A stretch of 55,391 nucleotides of DNA from a candidate division WOR-3 bacterium (GCA_029858255.1 JAOUFJ010000016.1:1-55391), one strand, 5' to 3'; shown: positions 28,066 through 37,075, counted from the stretch's first letter. Program-made: numbers and translations. Notes: a model not told the origin generated them from the letters alone.

Positions 28066-28560
28066 ATGAAAAGAATCTATATTATATTTGTGACCAGTCT
28101 CGTATTGTATCCAAACGCTTCCGCACAGCGCATCGACGGCGGCGGTGTGAGTGGTGGTACACATGTATTCAATAGTATTAGCATAGAAATGTACCAGAAC
28201 ATTGGCCTTTATGGTAACTTGGTACACATTGACCTCGCTGCAGGATATGTATTCGATGATATGGATATTTCATTTCCAATAGTCTCATCAGGATTAAAAA
28301 CCTACATTCCTCTTTCTCCGCTGGTGCAATTAACATTTAAGGCAGCAATTGGTATCCAGATCAGCGATTCCACAACGTGGGGATATTTTTGCGAAGCGGG
28401 GATTTTAATGGATTTTTCTCTGGGTACAACACCCTATTCACCTTTATTGTATATCGGCAGTGACCTAGGCACTCTGTTCTCTTCGTCACGTGATCTCAAA
28501 GCAAGAGTCAAAGGCGGGCTATTTTGGCGCGTAACGCCTTTAGGCTGCCTATTTTATTGA
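28066..28560 (+). CDS. Small outer-membrane beta-barrel-like protein
   Basis: 164 residues beginning at ATG 28066, the base after the previous stop. The signal peptide ends NASAQ. The mature part has alternating strands with Gly turns (GGGVSGGTHVFNSISIEMYQNIGLYGNLVHIDLAAGYVF) and ends in an aromatic residue (CLFY), as small outer-membrane barrels do. It is the second gene of a two-gene cassette with the membrane protein, and both sit within the interrupted repeat R1-C. Function is unknown. Confidence 0.6.
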   Translation: MKRIYIIFVTSLVLYPNASAQRIDGGGVSGGTHVFNSISIEMYQNIGLYGNLVHIDLAAGYVFDDMDISFPIVSSGLKTYIPLSPLVQLTFKAAIGIQISDSTTWGYFCEAGILMDFSLGTTPYSPLLYIGSDLGTLFSSSRDLKARVKGGLFWRVTPLGCLFY

Positions 28561-28584
28561 TACCTCTCAACGGGTAGACGCGAG

Positions 28585-28605
28585 CAATGGTAAGTCCGTT
28601 ATTCA
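28585..28605 (+). repeat. R2 repeat, copy 3 (short)
   Basis: CAATGGTAAGTCCGTTATTC, abutting the right part of R1-C. Confidence 0.45.
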
Positions 28606-28610
28606 ACATT

Positions 28611-28700
28611 AATTCTACGTAATACCGTACGTTCTAAAACCAGAATGTCACAAAGTTGTCACATGGTGGTCGGCGGCTGAAATGCCGCTGACCACTTTTA
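28611..28700 (+). repeat. R1 repeat, copy C, right part with terminator
   Basis: Begins AATTCTACGTAATACCGTAC as in copies A and B and ends with a stem GTGGTCGGCGGC (28666-28677), loop TGAAAT, GCCGCTGACCAC (28684-28695), then TTTT. It would terminate the two-gene cassette. Confidence 0.7.
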
Positions 28701-28781
28701 CAATAGACAGTCGTAATTTGCAGGACGATTGAATATACCAATCGGTTGGAAGATTTAGATAAATCTGAAGAATTTCAGCCA

Positions 28782-28809
28782 TTGACAACACCGATGTCAA
28801 TATTATAAT
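28782..28809 (+). promoter_or_regulatory. Consensus promoter of the 1496-residue exoprotein
   Basis: TTGACA (28782-28787), 16 bp, TATAAT (28804-28809), both exact; GGAG ribosome site at 28818. Confidence 0.8.
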
Positions 28810-28826
28810 TATTATATGGAGTAAAA

Positions 28827-31800
28827 ATGGTGTATTTGTGTACACTCTCAAACCTGATATTTAAAAGAAAATCAGTATTTGTCTTTTGTACTTTGTTTTC
28901 AATAGCAAATCTTTTTGCCCTTCAAGAATCAGGCCCAATATCAAGAGGTGGTGAGTTTCTTATTGATACAACTGTGGTCTATATGCCGACACCTAATACA
29001 CAAAACATGCCTGCAATATCATTTGATGGAACAAACTACTTTGTGGTCTGGTTTGATACCCGTAGCGGTTATCCTTACGATCTTTACGGTGCGAGATTAA
29101 CTCAGTCCGGTGGATTAGTTGACCCAGGTGGGATTACCCTAACAACTGTTGCAGTGCAACCCATGTACCCCTCGGTCGCCTTTGACGGCACTAATTACTT
29201 TGTCGTCTGGCAGGACAGACCTACTGGAACCAGTATCAACAACATCTATGGTGCGAGGGTAACAACAACTGGGATACTATTAGACTCAAGTAGAATTGTC
29301 ATATCGGAAGCAACAGGTGATCAGAGTGCTCCTTCTGTCGTCTTTGATGGCACGAATTATCTTGTAGTCTGGCAAGACAAACGTAGTGGTTACTATGATA
29401 TTTATGGTTCAAGAATAAATCAAAATGGCGTAGTATTGGACCCCAATGGATTTGTCATCTCGGAAGCTACAAATGACCAGATTTCCGCCGGTGTGTCATT
29501 TGATGGAGCAAACTGCTTTGTGGTATGGGAAGACAAACGGAGTGGCTCGTCTGATATTTATGGCGCTCGTGTGAGTCTTGCTGGTATACTTATTGATTCA
29601 TCTGGTATCCCCATATCAACCGCCCCAAACGACCAAAAATACCCTACCATAGCATTTGATGGTTTCAACTATCTTGTTGCGTGGGAAGACTATCGTAATG
29701 ACTATCATGGTGATATTTATGGTGCAAGAGTTAATCAAAATGGAGTGATAATTGATCCCTCAGGAATTGCCGTATCCACTGCTGCAAATGACCAACGCTT
29801 ACCTGACATTTCATTTGATGGTACGAATTATTTCGTAGTCTGGGAGGATGCTCGGAGCGCGGATTGGAATATCTACGGCGCTCGCGTGAATCGGTATGGA
29901 GCAGTTTTGGACCCGGGCGGTATCGCTATTTCTGCAGTAGCAATGTCTCAGCGAAATCCTGCCGTTTCGTTTGGTGGCACAAACTACCTTATAGCATGGG
30001 AGGATTGGCGTAATAGTAGCTATAGAGACCTCTACGGTGCTAGAGTCAATCAAATCGGTGTGGTTCTAGATACAGCCGGTATTCTAATATCATGTGCTAT
30101 AAATAGTCAAGATAATGCTTCGATTGCCTTTGATGGTACCAATTACTTGGTAGTCTGGCAAGAAAATCATAGCGGGTGGTATTCTATCTATGGTGCCAGG
30201 GTGAGTCAGAGCGGAACAGTCGTAGATCCAAATGGCATTCTGATTGCAGCTGGTGGTGAAAACCCCTGTGTTGCATTTACTGGCACAAATTACCTTGTTG
30301 TATATCAACGATCTTCTAATATCTATGGTACCCGTGTGACTCAAAATGGTGTAGTCTTAGATCCAGGCGGTATCCCCATATCAACCGCACCCTCTGACCA
30401 ATGGTTTCCTTCTGTAACTGCAAGTGGCACAGAGTACTTTGTAGTATGGCATGATTGGCGCAACAGCAACTGGGACATCTATGGTACCCGTGTAACTCAA
30501 AATGGTGTAACCTTGGATCCTAGTGGCATCCCAATATCAACCGTACCTTATACTCAATGGTTCGCTTCAACGGCGTTTGACGGTCTAAACTATTTTGTGA
30601 TATGGCAAGATGGTCGCAATTCACAAGACACACGTTGGGATATTTACGGAACACGGTTAGACCAGTCAGGTACAATCCTTGACCCGACAGGGATTGCCAT
30701 ATCAACGGTTGCCTATGATAAATGGTATCCTAGAGCAGCATTTGATGGTTCATGCTATTTTGCTGTCTGGCAAGACTACCGTAATACAACCTCGGACATT
30801 TACGGTGCGCGCATGAATCAAGGTGGCGTAGTTATCGACACCAATGGTATTGCTGTATCGTGCGTAACAGACAAACAGTCACACCCCGCTATATCTTTTG
30901 ACGGCACGAACTATCTTGTCGTCTGGGAGGACCGTCGTAGTGGTTTATTTACGGATATTTACGGCGCTCAAGTAGGCGTTTCAGGCGCAGTAATTGATTC
31001 CACTCCCATATCAATTCAACCAGGAGATCAAATTTCTCCATGCTTGGCGCATGGTTTAAGTAACGAACTACTTGTAGCATATCCAGGATATACTGATTTT
31101 ATCAATGGCAATGGAGTAAATACATTTCGTATCTGGGGAAAATCCATCTACACAGACGATATTCATCCTCCCAGTATTCCAACGCAGGTCGCACCGCCCA
31201 ACAACTACTGTACTAACGATACTACTGTTAGTTTTATTTGGCAACATTCAGAAGATACAGGCTCGGGCATACAATATTACGTTCTCCGATATGCAGACAA
31301 TTCGATTTTCTACCCTGCCGACAGCGTGAGTTTGGTTGATACTTTTTTCATCATTAATCTAACCGATACAACTTATTACTGGCAGGTGAAAGCAGTAGAT
31401 AATGCAAATAATCATAGTGACTGGTCTGCAGCAAGGTCTTTTATTATTGATACACATCCACCAGGGATACCGGTATTGATCTTTCCAGAAAATGGTTGTT
31501 GGCTTCATGACACTTCTATTGTTTTTGCGTGGGGATCACTAACAGACAGAGAGCCAGAGAAGAATCTTTTTAGGGGCGCGCCAATTATGTACATCCTTCA
31601 AATTGATACCGCCAGCAGTTTTGTGAACCCACTAATCGTTGACACTACTCAAGAAATGAGAGATACAGTGTATCTTCCCATGGATGGATATCGATATTAC
31701 TGGCGAGTAAAAGCATATGATCTGGCTGGGAATCAAAGCAGTTTTTCTTCTCATTGGAATTTTCGAGTTGACTTTGTACCACCAACCTCCTTTAGCCTAA

Positions 31801-33317
31801 GTGCGCCAATCGATTCAATAGCGCTCTCTTTGTTGAGACCAACGTTTATTTGGCGAACCGCGAGTGATAGTCTAAGCGGCTTGAAGAATTACGAAATCTA
31901 TATTAATGATAGCCTTAAGCACGTCGGTGTTGACACCGCCTGGACAGCAGATCACGATCTATTGGAAGGTTATAGTGACTGGTGGGTTGTTGCCTATGAT
32001 AGTGCAGGCAATTCACGGCAGTCCAATGAAATATGGACTGTCCTTATTGACACAACTTCGCCTTCTGTAGTGTCTTTAATTTCACCAACAAATCAAAGCT
32101 ACGCGAATATCAGCACAGTTAATTTTGTCTGGCACGAAGCGAATGACAACTTGAGCGGCGTTGACCATTACCTTCTTCAATATGCACTGAATAGCACTTT
32201 TTCTCTTGGATTGGTTGAAACAACTTTAGTTGACACCACATTAACCGCCTATTTATCGGACACGGTTTATTATTGGCGAGTTAGATCCGTTGATGTCGCC
32301 AACAATGAGGCCGATTTTTCCCCAATCTGGCACTTTGAGATTGATACAATAATACCAATAACACCTACGCTGCTTTCGCCGATCAATGGTGTTATTTTAG
32401 AGGATACGCTTGTGGTTTTTGAGTGGACTACGGTTACGGACCTTGCCTTTTCTGATGCACGTCAGCCGAAGAGAAATGTTGAAAGATCGGCACCATTTTC
32501 GAAAGTTCTATTGTCTCCAATTCACTATGTAATGGAACTTGATACGTCCCTCAATTTCGTTTCACCAATGGTAAGCGACACTTTGGACACCACAACGGCT
32601 ACTTTGCCTCTCTGCGAAAACTATCCTTTTTACTGGCGCGTAAAAGCATATGATTGGGCAGGGAATCAGGGTCCTTATTCGAATCCTGACAGCTTCGGCA
32701 TTGATGTTGGGCCGATAGTCGAATCCACTACTGTTTGGATCGACACATCATTTGCAGGGCCATTTGAAGTATCAACCAAAGTACATGACAGGTTTTCCGG
32801 CGTTGATTCAGTAATTCTTTATTATAAGAGAGATGAGGATTCTGTTTGGGTAGCAAAAACAATGGATTCTGCAGGGGTGCCAGATTGGTACGCGGATACG
32901 ATACCCGAGGTTATGTATTTGGCTGACACCGTTAAGTATTATGTTGAAGCGATAGACAATTCCGGTCATATTGCGACTGATCCATCGGGCGCACCGGAAA
33001 TTCACTACTCTTTTCGTGCAAATTATTATCCGGGAGTTATGGAAATTGAGGTAATGTCAAAGGCTTTTTCAATTAGCTTGAAAAGCAATCCAGCGAAAGA
33101 TAGAGTCCTTTTTCATTTGACTCTGCCAGAGGATGTATTTATTTCCTTGACTATTTATGATGTTAGTGGTAGGTTGGTCGGTAGACCTATCTCTGCTAAA
33201 AAATCTGCTGGCCATTATGAAATCCCGTGGTACGCGAAAACAGAGGCTGGTGTGTACTTCTATACACTTGAGTCTCCGTGGCAACGAGAAGCTGGGAAGT
33301 TTGTGATAATTGATTAA
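28827..33317 (+). CDS. Giant secreted repeat protein: 13 propeller-type repeats, Fn3/Ig-like domains, sorting domain
   Basis: 1496 residues from ATG 28827. The signal peptide ends NLFAL. Residues ~60-740 carry 13 units of ~52 residues (FDGTNYFVVWQDxRSGxxDIYGARVNQNGVVLDPSGIPIST), the same family as the decayed 5582 gene, and a fourteenth partial unit. Residues ~770-1410 hold about six Ig/Fn3-like modules (PPSIPTLLSPxNG..DTTVxFxW, YYWRVKAxDxAGN). The end (FSISLKSNPAKDRVLFHL, YDVSGRLVG, AGVYFYTLES) is a sorting domain that finishes in VIID, not the basic ending of its paralogues. It is likely a surface or shed adhesin-like protein. No enzymatic motif is seen. Confidence 0.88.
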   Translation: MVYLCTLSNLIFKRKSVFVFCTLFSIANLFALQESGPISRGGEFLIDTTVVYMPTPNTQNMPAISFDGTNYFVVWFDTRSGYPYDLYGARLTQSGGLVDPGGITLTTVAVQPMYPSVAFDGTNYFVVWQDRPTGTSINNIYGARVTTTGILLDSSRIVISEATGDQSAPSVVFDGTNYLVVWQDKRSGYYDIYGSRINQNGVVLDPNGFVISEATNDQISAGVSFDGANCFVVWEDKRSGSSDIYGARVSLAGILIDSSGIPISTAPNDQKYPTIAFDGFNYLVAWEDYRNDYHGDIYGARVNQNGVIIDPSGIAVSTAANDQRLPDISFDGTNYFVVWEDARSADWNIYGARVNRYGAVLDPGGIAISAVAMSQRNPAVSFGGTNYLIAWEDWRNSSYRDLYGARVNQIGVVLDTAGILISCAINSQDNASIAFDGTNYLVVWQENHSGWYSIYGARVSQSGTVVDPNGILIAAGGENPCVAFTGTNYLVVYQRSSNIYGTRVTQNGVVLDPGGIPISTAPSDQWFPSVTASGTEYFVVWHDWRNSNWDIYGTRVTQNGVTLDPSGIPISTVPYTQWFASTAFDGLNYFVIWQDGRNSQDTRWDIYGTRLDQSGTILDPTGIAISTVAYDKWYPRAAFDGSCYFAVWQDYRNTTSDIYGARMNQGGVVIDTNGIAVSCVTDKQSHPAISFDGTNYLVVWEDRRSGLFTDIYGAQVGVSGAVIDSTPISIQPGDQISPCLAHGLSNELLVAYPGYTDFINGNGVNTFRIWGKSIYTDDIHPPSIPTQVAPPNNYCTNDTTVSFIWQHSEDTGSGIQYYVLRYADNSIFYPADSVSLVDTFFIINLTDTTYYWQVKAVDNANNHSDWSAARSFIIDTHPPGIPVLIFPENGCWLHDTSIVFAWGSLTDREPEKNLFRGAPIMYILQIDTASSFVNPLIVDTTQEMRDTVYLPMDGYRYYWRVKAYDLAGNQSSFSSHWNFRVDFVPPTSFSLSAPIDSIALSLLRPTFIWRTASDSLSGLKNYEIYINDSLKHVGVDTAWTADHDLLEGYSDWWVVAYDSAGNSRQSNEIWTVLIDTTSPSVVSLISPTNQSYANISTVNFVWHEANDNLSGVDHYLLQYALNSTFSLGLVETTLVDTTLTAYLSDTVYYWRVRSVDVANNEADFSPIWHFEIDTIIPITPTLLSPINGVILEDTLVVFEWTTVTDLAFSDARQPKRNVERSAPFSKVLLSPIHYVMELDTSLNFVSPMVSDTLDTTTATLPLCENYPFYWRVKAYDWAGNQGPYSNPDSFGIDVGPIVESTTVWIDTSFAGPFEVSTKVHDRFSGVDSVILYYKRDEDSVWVAKTMDSAGVPDWYADTIPEVMYLADTVKYYVEAIDNSGHIATDPSGAPEIHYSFRANYYPGVMEIEVMSKAFSISLKSNPAKDRVLFHLTLPEDVFISLTIYDVSGRLVGRPISAKKSAGHYEIPWYAKTEAGVYFYTLESPWQREAGKFVIID

Positions 33318-33452
33318 TAACCAATGCATTGCTGCCTATTGATAATCTCATTGCCACTTTAGTCGCCGTTTTCTCAGCATGTGTTGCGCTCTGCGCCACA
33401 GGGATCCCCCCAATCACCCAAATTCACTCCCTAAGAAACCATGCAATACAAG

Positions 33453-33575
33453 CAGGCACAGATATGACACACCACCCACATCTCCGAAAACAGATAGTCT
33501 AAAACCCCTTTCAATCGTGAGCTTTAGTACAAGTGTATAAAAGTACACTACGGTTTATTAGTCCATTGCTCACAC
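33453..33575 (+). repeat. Composite intergenic repeat E, copy 2
   Basis: AGGCACAGATATGACACA, CGAAAACAGATAGTCT and CGGTTTATTAGTCC in the same order as copies 1 and 3. The stretch between differs and includes a GTGTA...TACAC hairpin. A tRNA promoter follows 40 bp later. Confidence 0.6.
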
Positions 33576-33614
33576 ACAAATGGCCATTAGGTCAGTGATT
33601 CATCATGTCATTAA

Positions 33615-33642
33615 TTGACTATCCCGCCAAAATCGTTATAAT
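33615..33642 (+). promoter_or_regulatory. Promoter of orphan tRNA-Arg half T1
   Basis: TTGACT (33615-33620), 16 bp, TATAAT (33637-33642); the same arrangement is found at 37048, 52863 and 55332. Confidence 0.75.
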
Positions 33643-33652
33643 AACAGCGGTC

Positions 33653-33680
33653 AGGTATCTGTCATCCGTTAGCTGATATC
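33653..33680 (+). repeat. Heptad tract in the T1 leader
   Basis: AGGTATC-TGTCATC-CGTTAGC-TGATATC directly before the tRNA fragment. Confidence 0.5.
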
Positions 33681-33686
33681 GGTTCG

Positions 33687-33726
33687 GCGCCTGTAGCTCA
33701 ATCGGATAGAGCAACGGATTTCTAAT
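33687..33726 (+). pseudogene. Orphan 5' half of tRNA-Arg(UCU), T1
   Basis: GCGCCTG acceptor strand, TA, D-arm GCTC/GAGC and anticodon stem ACGGA with loop TTTCTAA (anticodon TCT). Identity stops one base into the 3' strand of the anticodon stem (expected TCCGT, found TTCTG). No T-arm or 3' acceptor follows; repeat R1-B starts 13 bp later. Confidence 0.8.
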
Positions 33727-33738
33727 TCTGAAAAAGCC

Positions 33739-34035
33739 ATACTACAATACTACAAAATCACGATATATTGTTGAAAAATCGGGCTTTACCATCTTTTTGC
33801 GAATTCTGTCCATTGGAGATTCCGTGAATTGTTGCACACTTTCGTGCAATGAAATTCACGAGAATACTCACTTCCTTTATTATCAAATTATAATAATGCA
33901 GAAGCGGTAGAATTCTACGTAATACCGTACGTTCCAAAAGCCGAATGTCACACTATAGTCCCGCATCATATTTGTCTCTTTGAAAAAGCGGGGAATCTGT
34001 CACAAGGGGGTCGGCCTACGCCGACCCCCTTGCTG
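33739..34035 (+). repeat. R1 repeat, copy B
   Basis: Starts ATACTACAATACTACAAAAT like copy A. Its variable part is a different hairpin: CGTGAATT-(g)TTGCAC...GTGCAA-AATTCACG (33823-33860). The shared AATTCTACGTAATACCGTAC and CCCGC...GCGGG parts follow. It ends in a perfect 12-bp stem AAGGGGGTCGGC-CTAC-GCCGACCCCCTT (34004-34031). Confidence 0.7.
34004..34031 (+). terminator. Terminator-like hairpin ending R1 copy B
   Basis: 12-bp perfect stem with CTAC loop; only a weak T run follows (TTGCTGTTG). From 34036 to the next promoter I see nothing else. Confidence 0.5.
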
Positions 34036-34264
34036 TTGTGATAGCCCGCCATTAGCGAATCAACCCGATCTTAGCTTCTCTAAAATAGTTGGCTGTGTTG
34101 TGCTCTCCATTCTTCTTCCTCGGGGTTACGAATTATACCCCTTTTCTTAAGGGAGCGCAACCCTATGAGTGTCTACTAATTCTTAGCCGACGTGCCCCAC
34201 ATGCGCTGAAACAGAACAGTGTGTAGAATCTGCGACTAAACATTTGCCTCAAAATATAACGCGC

Positions 34265-34292
34265 TTGACTGGTAATCGATTTGCACTATAGT
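34265..34292 (+). promoter_or_regulatory. Promoter of the PQQ-like lipoprotein gene
   Basis: TTGACT (34265-34270), 16 bp, TATAGT (34287-34292). Confidence 0.65.
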
Positions 34293-34389
34293 ATATTCAG
34301 AAACACAGTCCTGCTCCTTCAGGCAAGGAATGAGATAGTGTGAGCACTTGTTTGTTGTACATTTTTGCAGTAGAAGATGAGGAGGAAAG

Positions 34390-35769
34390 ATGAAGAATGT
34401 TTTGTCAGCGATTACAGCATGTCTGTTATTGTGGATCGGTTGCGGTGGCGATAGTGAAGCGCCGGTTATCGAGATCACCCATCCGATCGACGGTTCCATG
34501 GTAAGCGGGACCGTCAACATTACTGCCGATGCAAGCGATGATAATGAGGTGGACAGCGTTCAGTTCTACATTGACGATACCCTCAGGTCAACCTCCACAG
34601 CAGAGCCGTATGGATATTCATGGGTGACGACCGGTCTCCAGAATCAATCATCGCACACTATTTATGCCATTGCCTATGATGCGGCTGAGAACGAGAGTGT
34701 GTCGGGTACCATTTCGGTGATTGTTGTCATTGAGGGCATACTCAAATGGCGTTTCGCAACAGGCAGCAACGTGTTTTCATCACCGGCGATCGGTGCCGAC
34801 GGTACAGTATATTTCGGGTCATATGATCATTATCTCTATGCGATAAACCCCGATGGCACCTTCAAATGGTCATGCCCAACAGGCGATCAGGTGATTTCTT
34901 CGCCGGCGATCGGTACCGACGGTACAGTATATGTCGGGTCATATGATCATAATCTCTATGCGATAAACCCCAATGGCACCCTGAAATGGTCATACCCAAC
35001 AGGCAATGTTGTATGGTCTTCACCGGCGATCGGTGCGGATGGCACGATCTATGTCGGGTCAAATGATGGTTATCTCTATGCGATAAACCCCAATGGCACC
35101 CTGAAATGGTCATACCCAACAGGCAATGTTGTATGGTCTTCGCCGGCGATCGGTGCGGATGGCACAATCTATGTCGGGTCATATGATCATAATCTCTATG
35201 CGATAAACCCCAATGGCACCCTGAAATGGTCATACCAAACAGGCGGTTATGTATGGTCTTCACCGGCGATCGGTGGAGACGGCACGATCTATGTTGGGTC
35301 ATATGATCATTATCTCTATGCGATAAACTCCAATGGCACCCTGAAATGGTCATACCATACAAGCAATTATGTGGTATCTTCGCCGGCGATCGCTGCGGAT
35401 GGCACGATCTATGTCGGGTCATATGATCATAATCTCTATGCGATAAACCCCAATGGCACGCTGAAATGGTCATACCAAACAGGCGATCAGGTGTTGTCAT
35501 CACCGGCGATCGGTGCCGACGGTACAGTATATGTCGGGTCAGATGATAATAATCTCTATGCGATAAACCCCGATGGCACCTTCAAATGGTCATACCAATA
35601 CCAAACAGGAGGTACCGAGTATTCATCACCGGCGATCGGTGGGGATGGCACGATCTATGTCGGGTCATATGATCATTATCTCTATGCAATTCAGGGTATA
35701 GGTCCTGTGGCAGATACTCCCTGGCCAATGTTCCATCACGATTTGAAACATACCGGAAGAGTGGATTGA
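34390..35769 (+). CDS. Lipoprotein with Ig-like domain and eight-unit PQQ-like beta-propeller
   Basis: 459 residues from ATG 34390 after GAGGAGGAAAG. The lipobox is LLLWIGCG. Residues ~22-115 are a bacterial Ig-like domain (PVIEITHPIDGSMVSGTVNI, DSVQFYIDD, YGYSWVTTGL). Residues ~118-440 are eight 40-residue units (LKWSYPTGNVVWSSPAIG, DGTIYVGSYDHNLYAINPNG), the PQQ-like propeller pattern, so the eight blades can close one ring. No dehydrogenase residues are seen. It ends PWPMFHHDLKHTGR, a common tail of such proteins. It is anchored in a membrane facing the periplasm or outside. Confidence 0.88.
   Translation: MKNVLSAITACLLLWIGCGGDSEAPVIEITHPIDGSMVSGTVNITADASDDNEVDSVQFYIDDTLRSTSTAEPYGYSWVTTGLQNQSSHTIYAIAYDAAENESVSGTISVIVVIEGILKWRFATGSNVFSSPAIGADGTVYFGSYDHYLYAINPDGTFKWSCPTGDQVISSPAIGTDGTVYVGSYDHNLYAINPNGTLKWSYPTGNVVWSSPAIGADGTIYVGSNDGYLYAINPNGTLKWSYPTGNVVWSSPAIGADGTIYVGSYDHNLYAINPNGTLKWSYQTGGYVWSSPAIGGDGTIYVGSYDHYLYAINSNGTLKWSYHTSNYVVSSPAIAADGTIYVGSYDHNLYAINPNGTLKWSYQTGDQVLSSPAIGADGTVYVGSDDNNLYAINPDGTFKWSYQYQTGGTEYSSPAIGGDGTIYVGSYDHYLYAIQGIGPVADTPWPMFHHDLKHTGRVD
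34741..35706 (+). repeat. Eight near-identical 120-bp tandem repeats within the coding sequence
   Basis: Units start at 34741, 34861, 34981, 35101, 35221, 35341, 35461 and 35581, each exactly 120 bases (the last has 6 extra). Units 3 and 4 are almost identical in DNA, showing recent expansion or gene conversion. Confidence 0.85.
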
Positions 35770-35889
35770 GGCGCTTCTTCAGAATTTCAGGGAAGATACG
35801 GAGTTAGGGTCAACACCCAACCTGTCGAAGATCCTACCGTAGGTCCCGTAGGGAGCAAGGGCAAAGGGCTATACTGTTTTAGGGCATAC

Positions 35890-35992
35890 GGGGTCAGACC
35901 TGGAAACTAGAAACCAAATCTAGATATCCCGGTCAAGGTCCGGATGACGGATGGTAAGTCCGTTGATTGGGGATGCGTAAAATGTTTAGATA
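35890..35992 (+). repeat. R3 motif followed by an R2 repeat copy
   Basis: GGGTCAGACCTGGAAACTAG (R3; also at 36970 and 52809), then ACGGATGGTAAGTCCGTT and GGGGATGCGTAAAATGTTTA (R2). The 328-bp gap after the lipoprotein gene holds no gene. Confidence 0.55.
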
Positions 35993-36097
35993 TAACCCCA
36001 TTCCGGCCCGGAAGTCTTGTGTTTCAGCCGAAAAGAAAAATTTGCTGATTATTGATAAACACCCATCATAATGGCGTATATTTTTCGTCGACGGCTT

Positions 36098-36784
36098 TTA
36101 CTTCATTGTCGTTTCGCAACTCTTTGACTCAAAAAATACGATTCCAGCTCTATTTGCGGCAATTGGTTTGTGATTTATAGCTTTTGTCATTATATAAATA
36201 TCCATTTCATTTAATTTAATTTCTTCTGATTCTAACCTCAAAGTGATTGAATTATTTATGACGATAAAAGCTTCATCACTATTAGGGTGATTGTGCATTT
36301 GATACTCCCCTGAGTTAATAGCAAATTTGAGGCAATGGTCGTTTACTTCCCAAATAAGTTCGTTCTTATGCTTTACATTATTGACACTATACCACCGCGT
36401 GAAGTTTTTTTTGTTAGAAACACACGAGGAATAGTCTTTTATAACTTTCTCCATATTTATTTGAAAAACAGTTGAGTCTTTAGTTTTCTCAAAGCATAAA
36501 TTCACTGTACGTTTTTTGGCAATTGTTTTATGGATAATCCCTTTGGGTATCATTAACGAATCCAGTTTCTCAAGAATAACTATATGTCCATTCAAGAATT
36601 GAATTTCTAGTTCTCCATCTAGCACAAAGAGAACTTCATCAGAATTTTTATGGCTGTGCCAACCGAAAATTGATTTCTCATTCACTGCAAGTCGTACACA
36701 GTGATTATTAACCTCTCCGAGTATAACGTTACTGTGAGGTTCATGAAATTCCTTTTCCTTTATTGATATGTTTATTTTATCCAT
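36098..36784 (-). CDS. Bicupin: protein of two tandem cupin domains
   Basis: 228 residues from ATG 36784. Cupin 1 (~20-100) has GWHSHKNSDEVLFVLDGELEI with the metal ligands H.H....E, and IPKGIIHKT supplies the last His. Cupin 2 (~130-215) repeats this with QMHNHPNSDEAFIVINN and INHKPIA. Both metal sites look intact, so an isomerase, dioxygenase or sugar-binding role is possible; the substrate is unknown. The gene is markedly AT-rich relative to region 1 and lies alone between repeats, which suggests transfer. The ribosome site is weak. Confidence 0.85.
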   Translation of the reverse strand: MDKINISIKEKEFHEPHSNVILGEVNNHCVRLAVNEKSIFGWHSHKNSDEVLFVLDGELEIQFLNGHIVILEKLDSLMIPKGIIHKTIAKKRTVNLCFEKTKDSTVFQINMEKVIKDYSSCVSNKKNFTRWYSVNNVKHKNELIWEVNDHCLKFAINSGEYQMHNHPNSDEAFIVINNSITLRLESEEIKLNEMDIYIMTKAINHKPIAANRAGIVFFESKSCETTMK

Positions 36785-36908
36785 TCAGGAACTTGTTCTT
36801 CGGTCAATTTTGACAGCATATGAAATGTCTACGTTTCTAAAGCTGAAAAATGCAATAATAGCTTATTGCTGTTGTTGAAAAATTCCTTAAATGATATATT
36901 CACGCGTG

Positions 36909-36937
36909 ACTATATACTAAGGAAGTCAATCTGTCAA
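36909..36937 (-). promoter_or_regulatory. Possible promoter of the bicupin gene
   Basis: Minus strand: TTGACA (36937-36932), 17 bp, TATAGT (36914-36909). Confidence 0.45.
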
Positions 36938-36969
36938 GCCTAGCCCACCTCGTCAGGTTATGGAAGTTA

Positions 36970-37027
36970 GGGTCAGACCTGGAAACTAGAAACTATTTCT
37001 GGATTCCCCGATCGAGTCGGGGAATGA
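36970..37027 (+). repeat. R3 motif plus REP-like palindrome
   Basis: GGTCAGACCTGGAAACTAGA, then TTCCCCGATCGAGTCGGGGAA, a palindromic element of a widespread type. It lies directly upstream of promoter P2. Confidence 0.5.
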
Positions 37028-37047
37028 CATGTGGGTCGTCCGACATG

Positions 37048-37075
37048 TTGACTCATCCCGAAATTTCGCTATAAT
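37048..37075 (+). promoter_or_regulatory. Promoter P2 of orphan tRNA-Arg half T2
   Basis: TTGACT (37048-37053), 16 bp CATCCCGAAATTTCGC, TATAAT (37070-37075). The box and spacer sequence is almost identical to P4 at 55332. Confidence 0.75.

Noticed and set aside
26572-28700. HEARO/IscB-type omega RNA element, because an HNH protein lies near a structured repeat
   Set aside because: The HNH protein is only 78 residues, with no RuvC-like parts, and R1 also occurs without it.
34862-35503. 213-codon open frame on the minus strand
   Set aside because: It is the antisense of the 120-bp tandem repeats; its own periodic sequence follows from the plus-strand repeats, which form a clear lipoprotein propeller.
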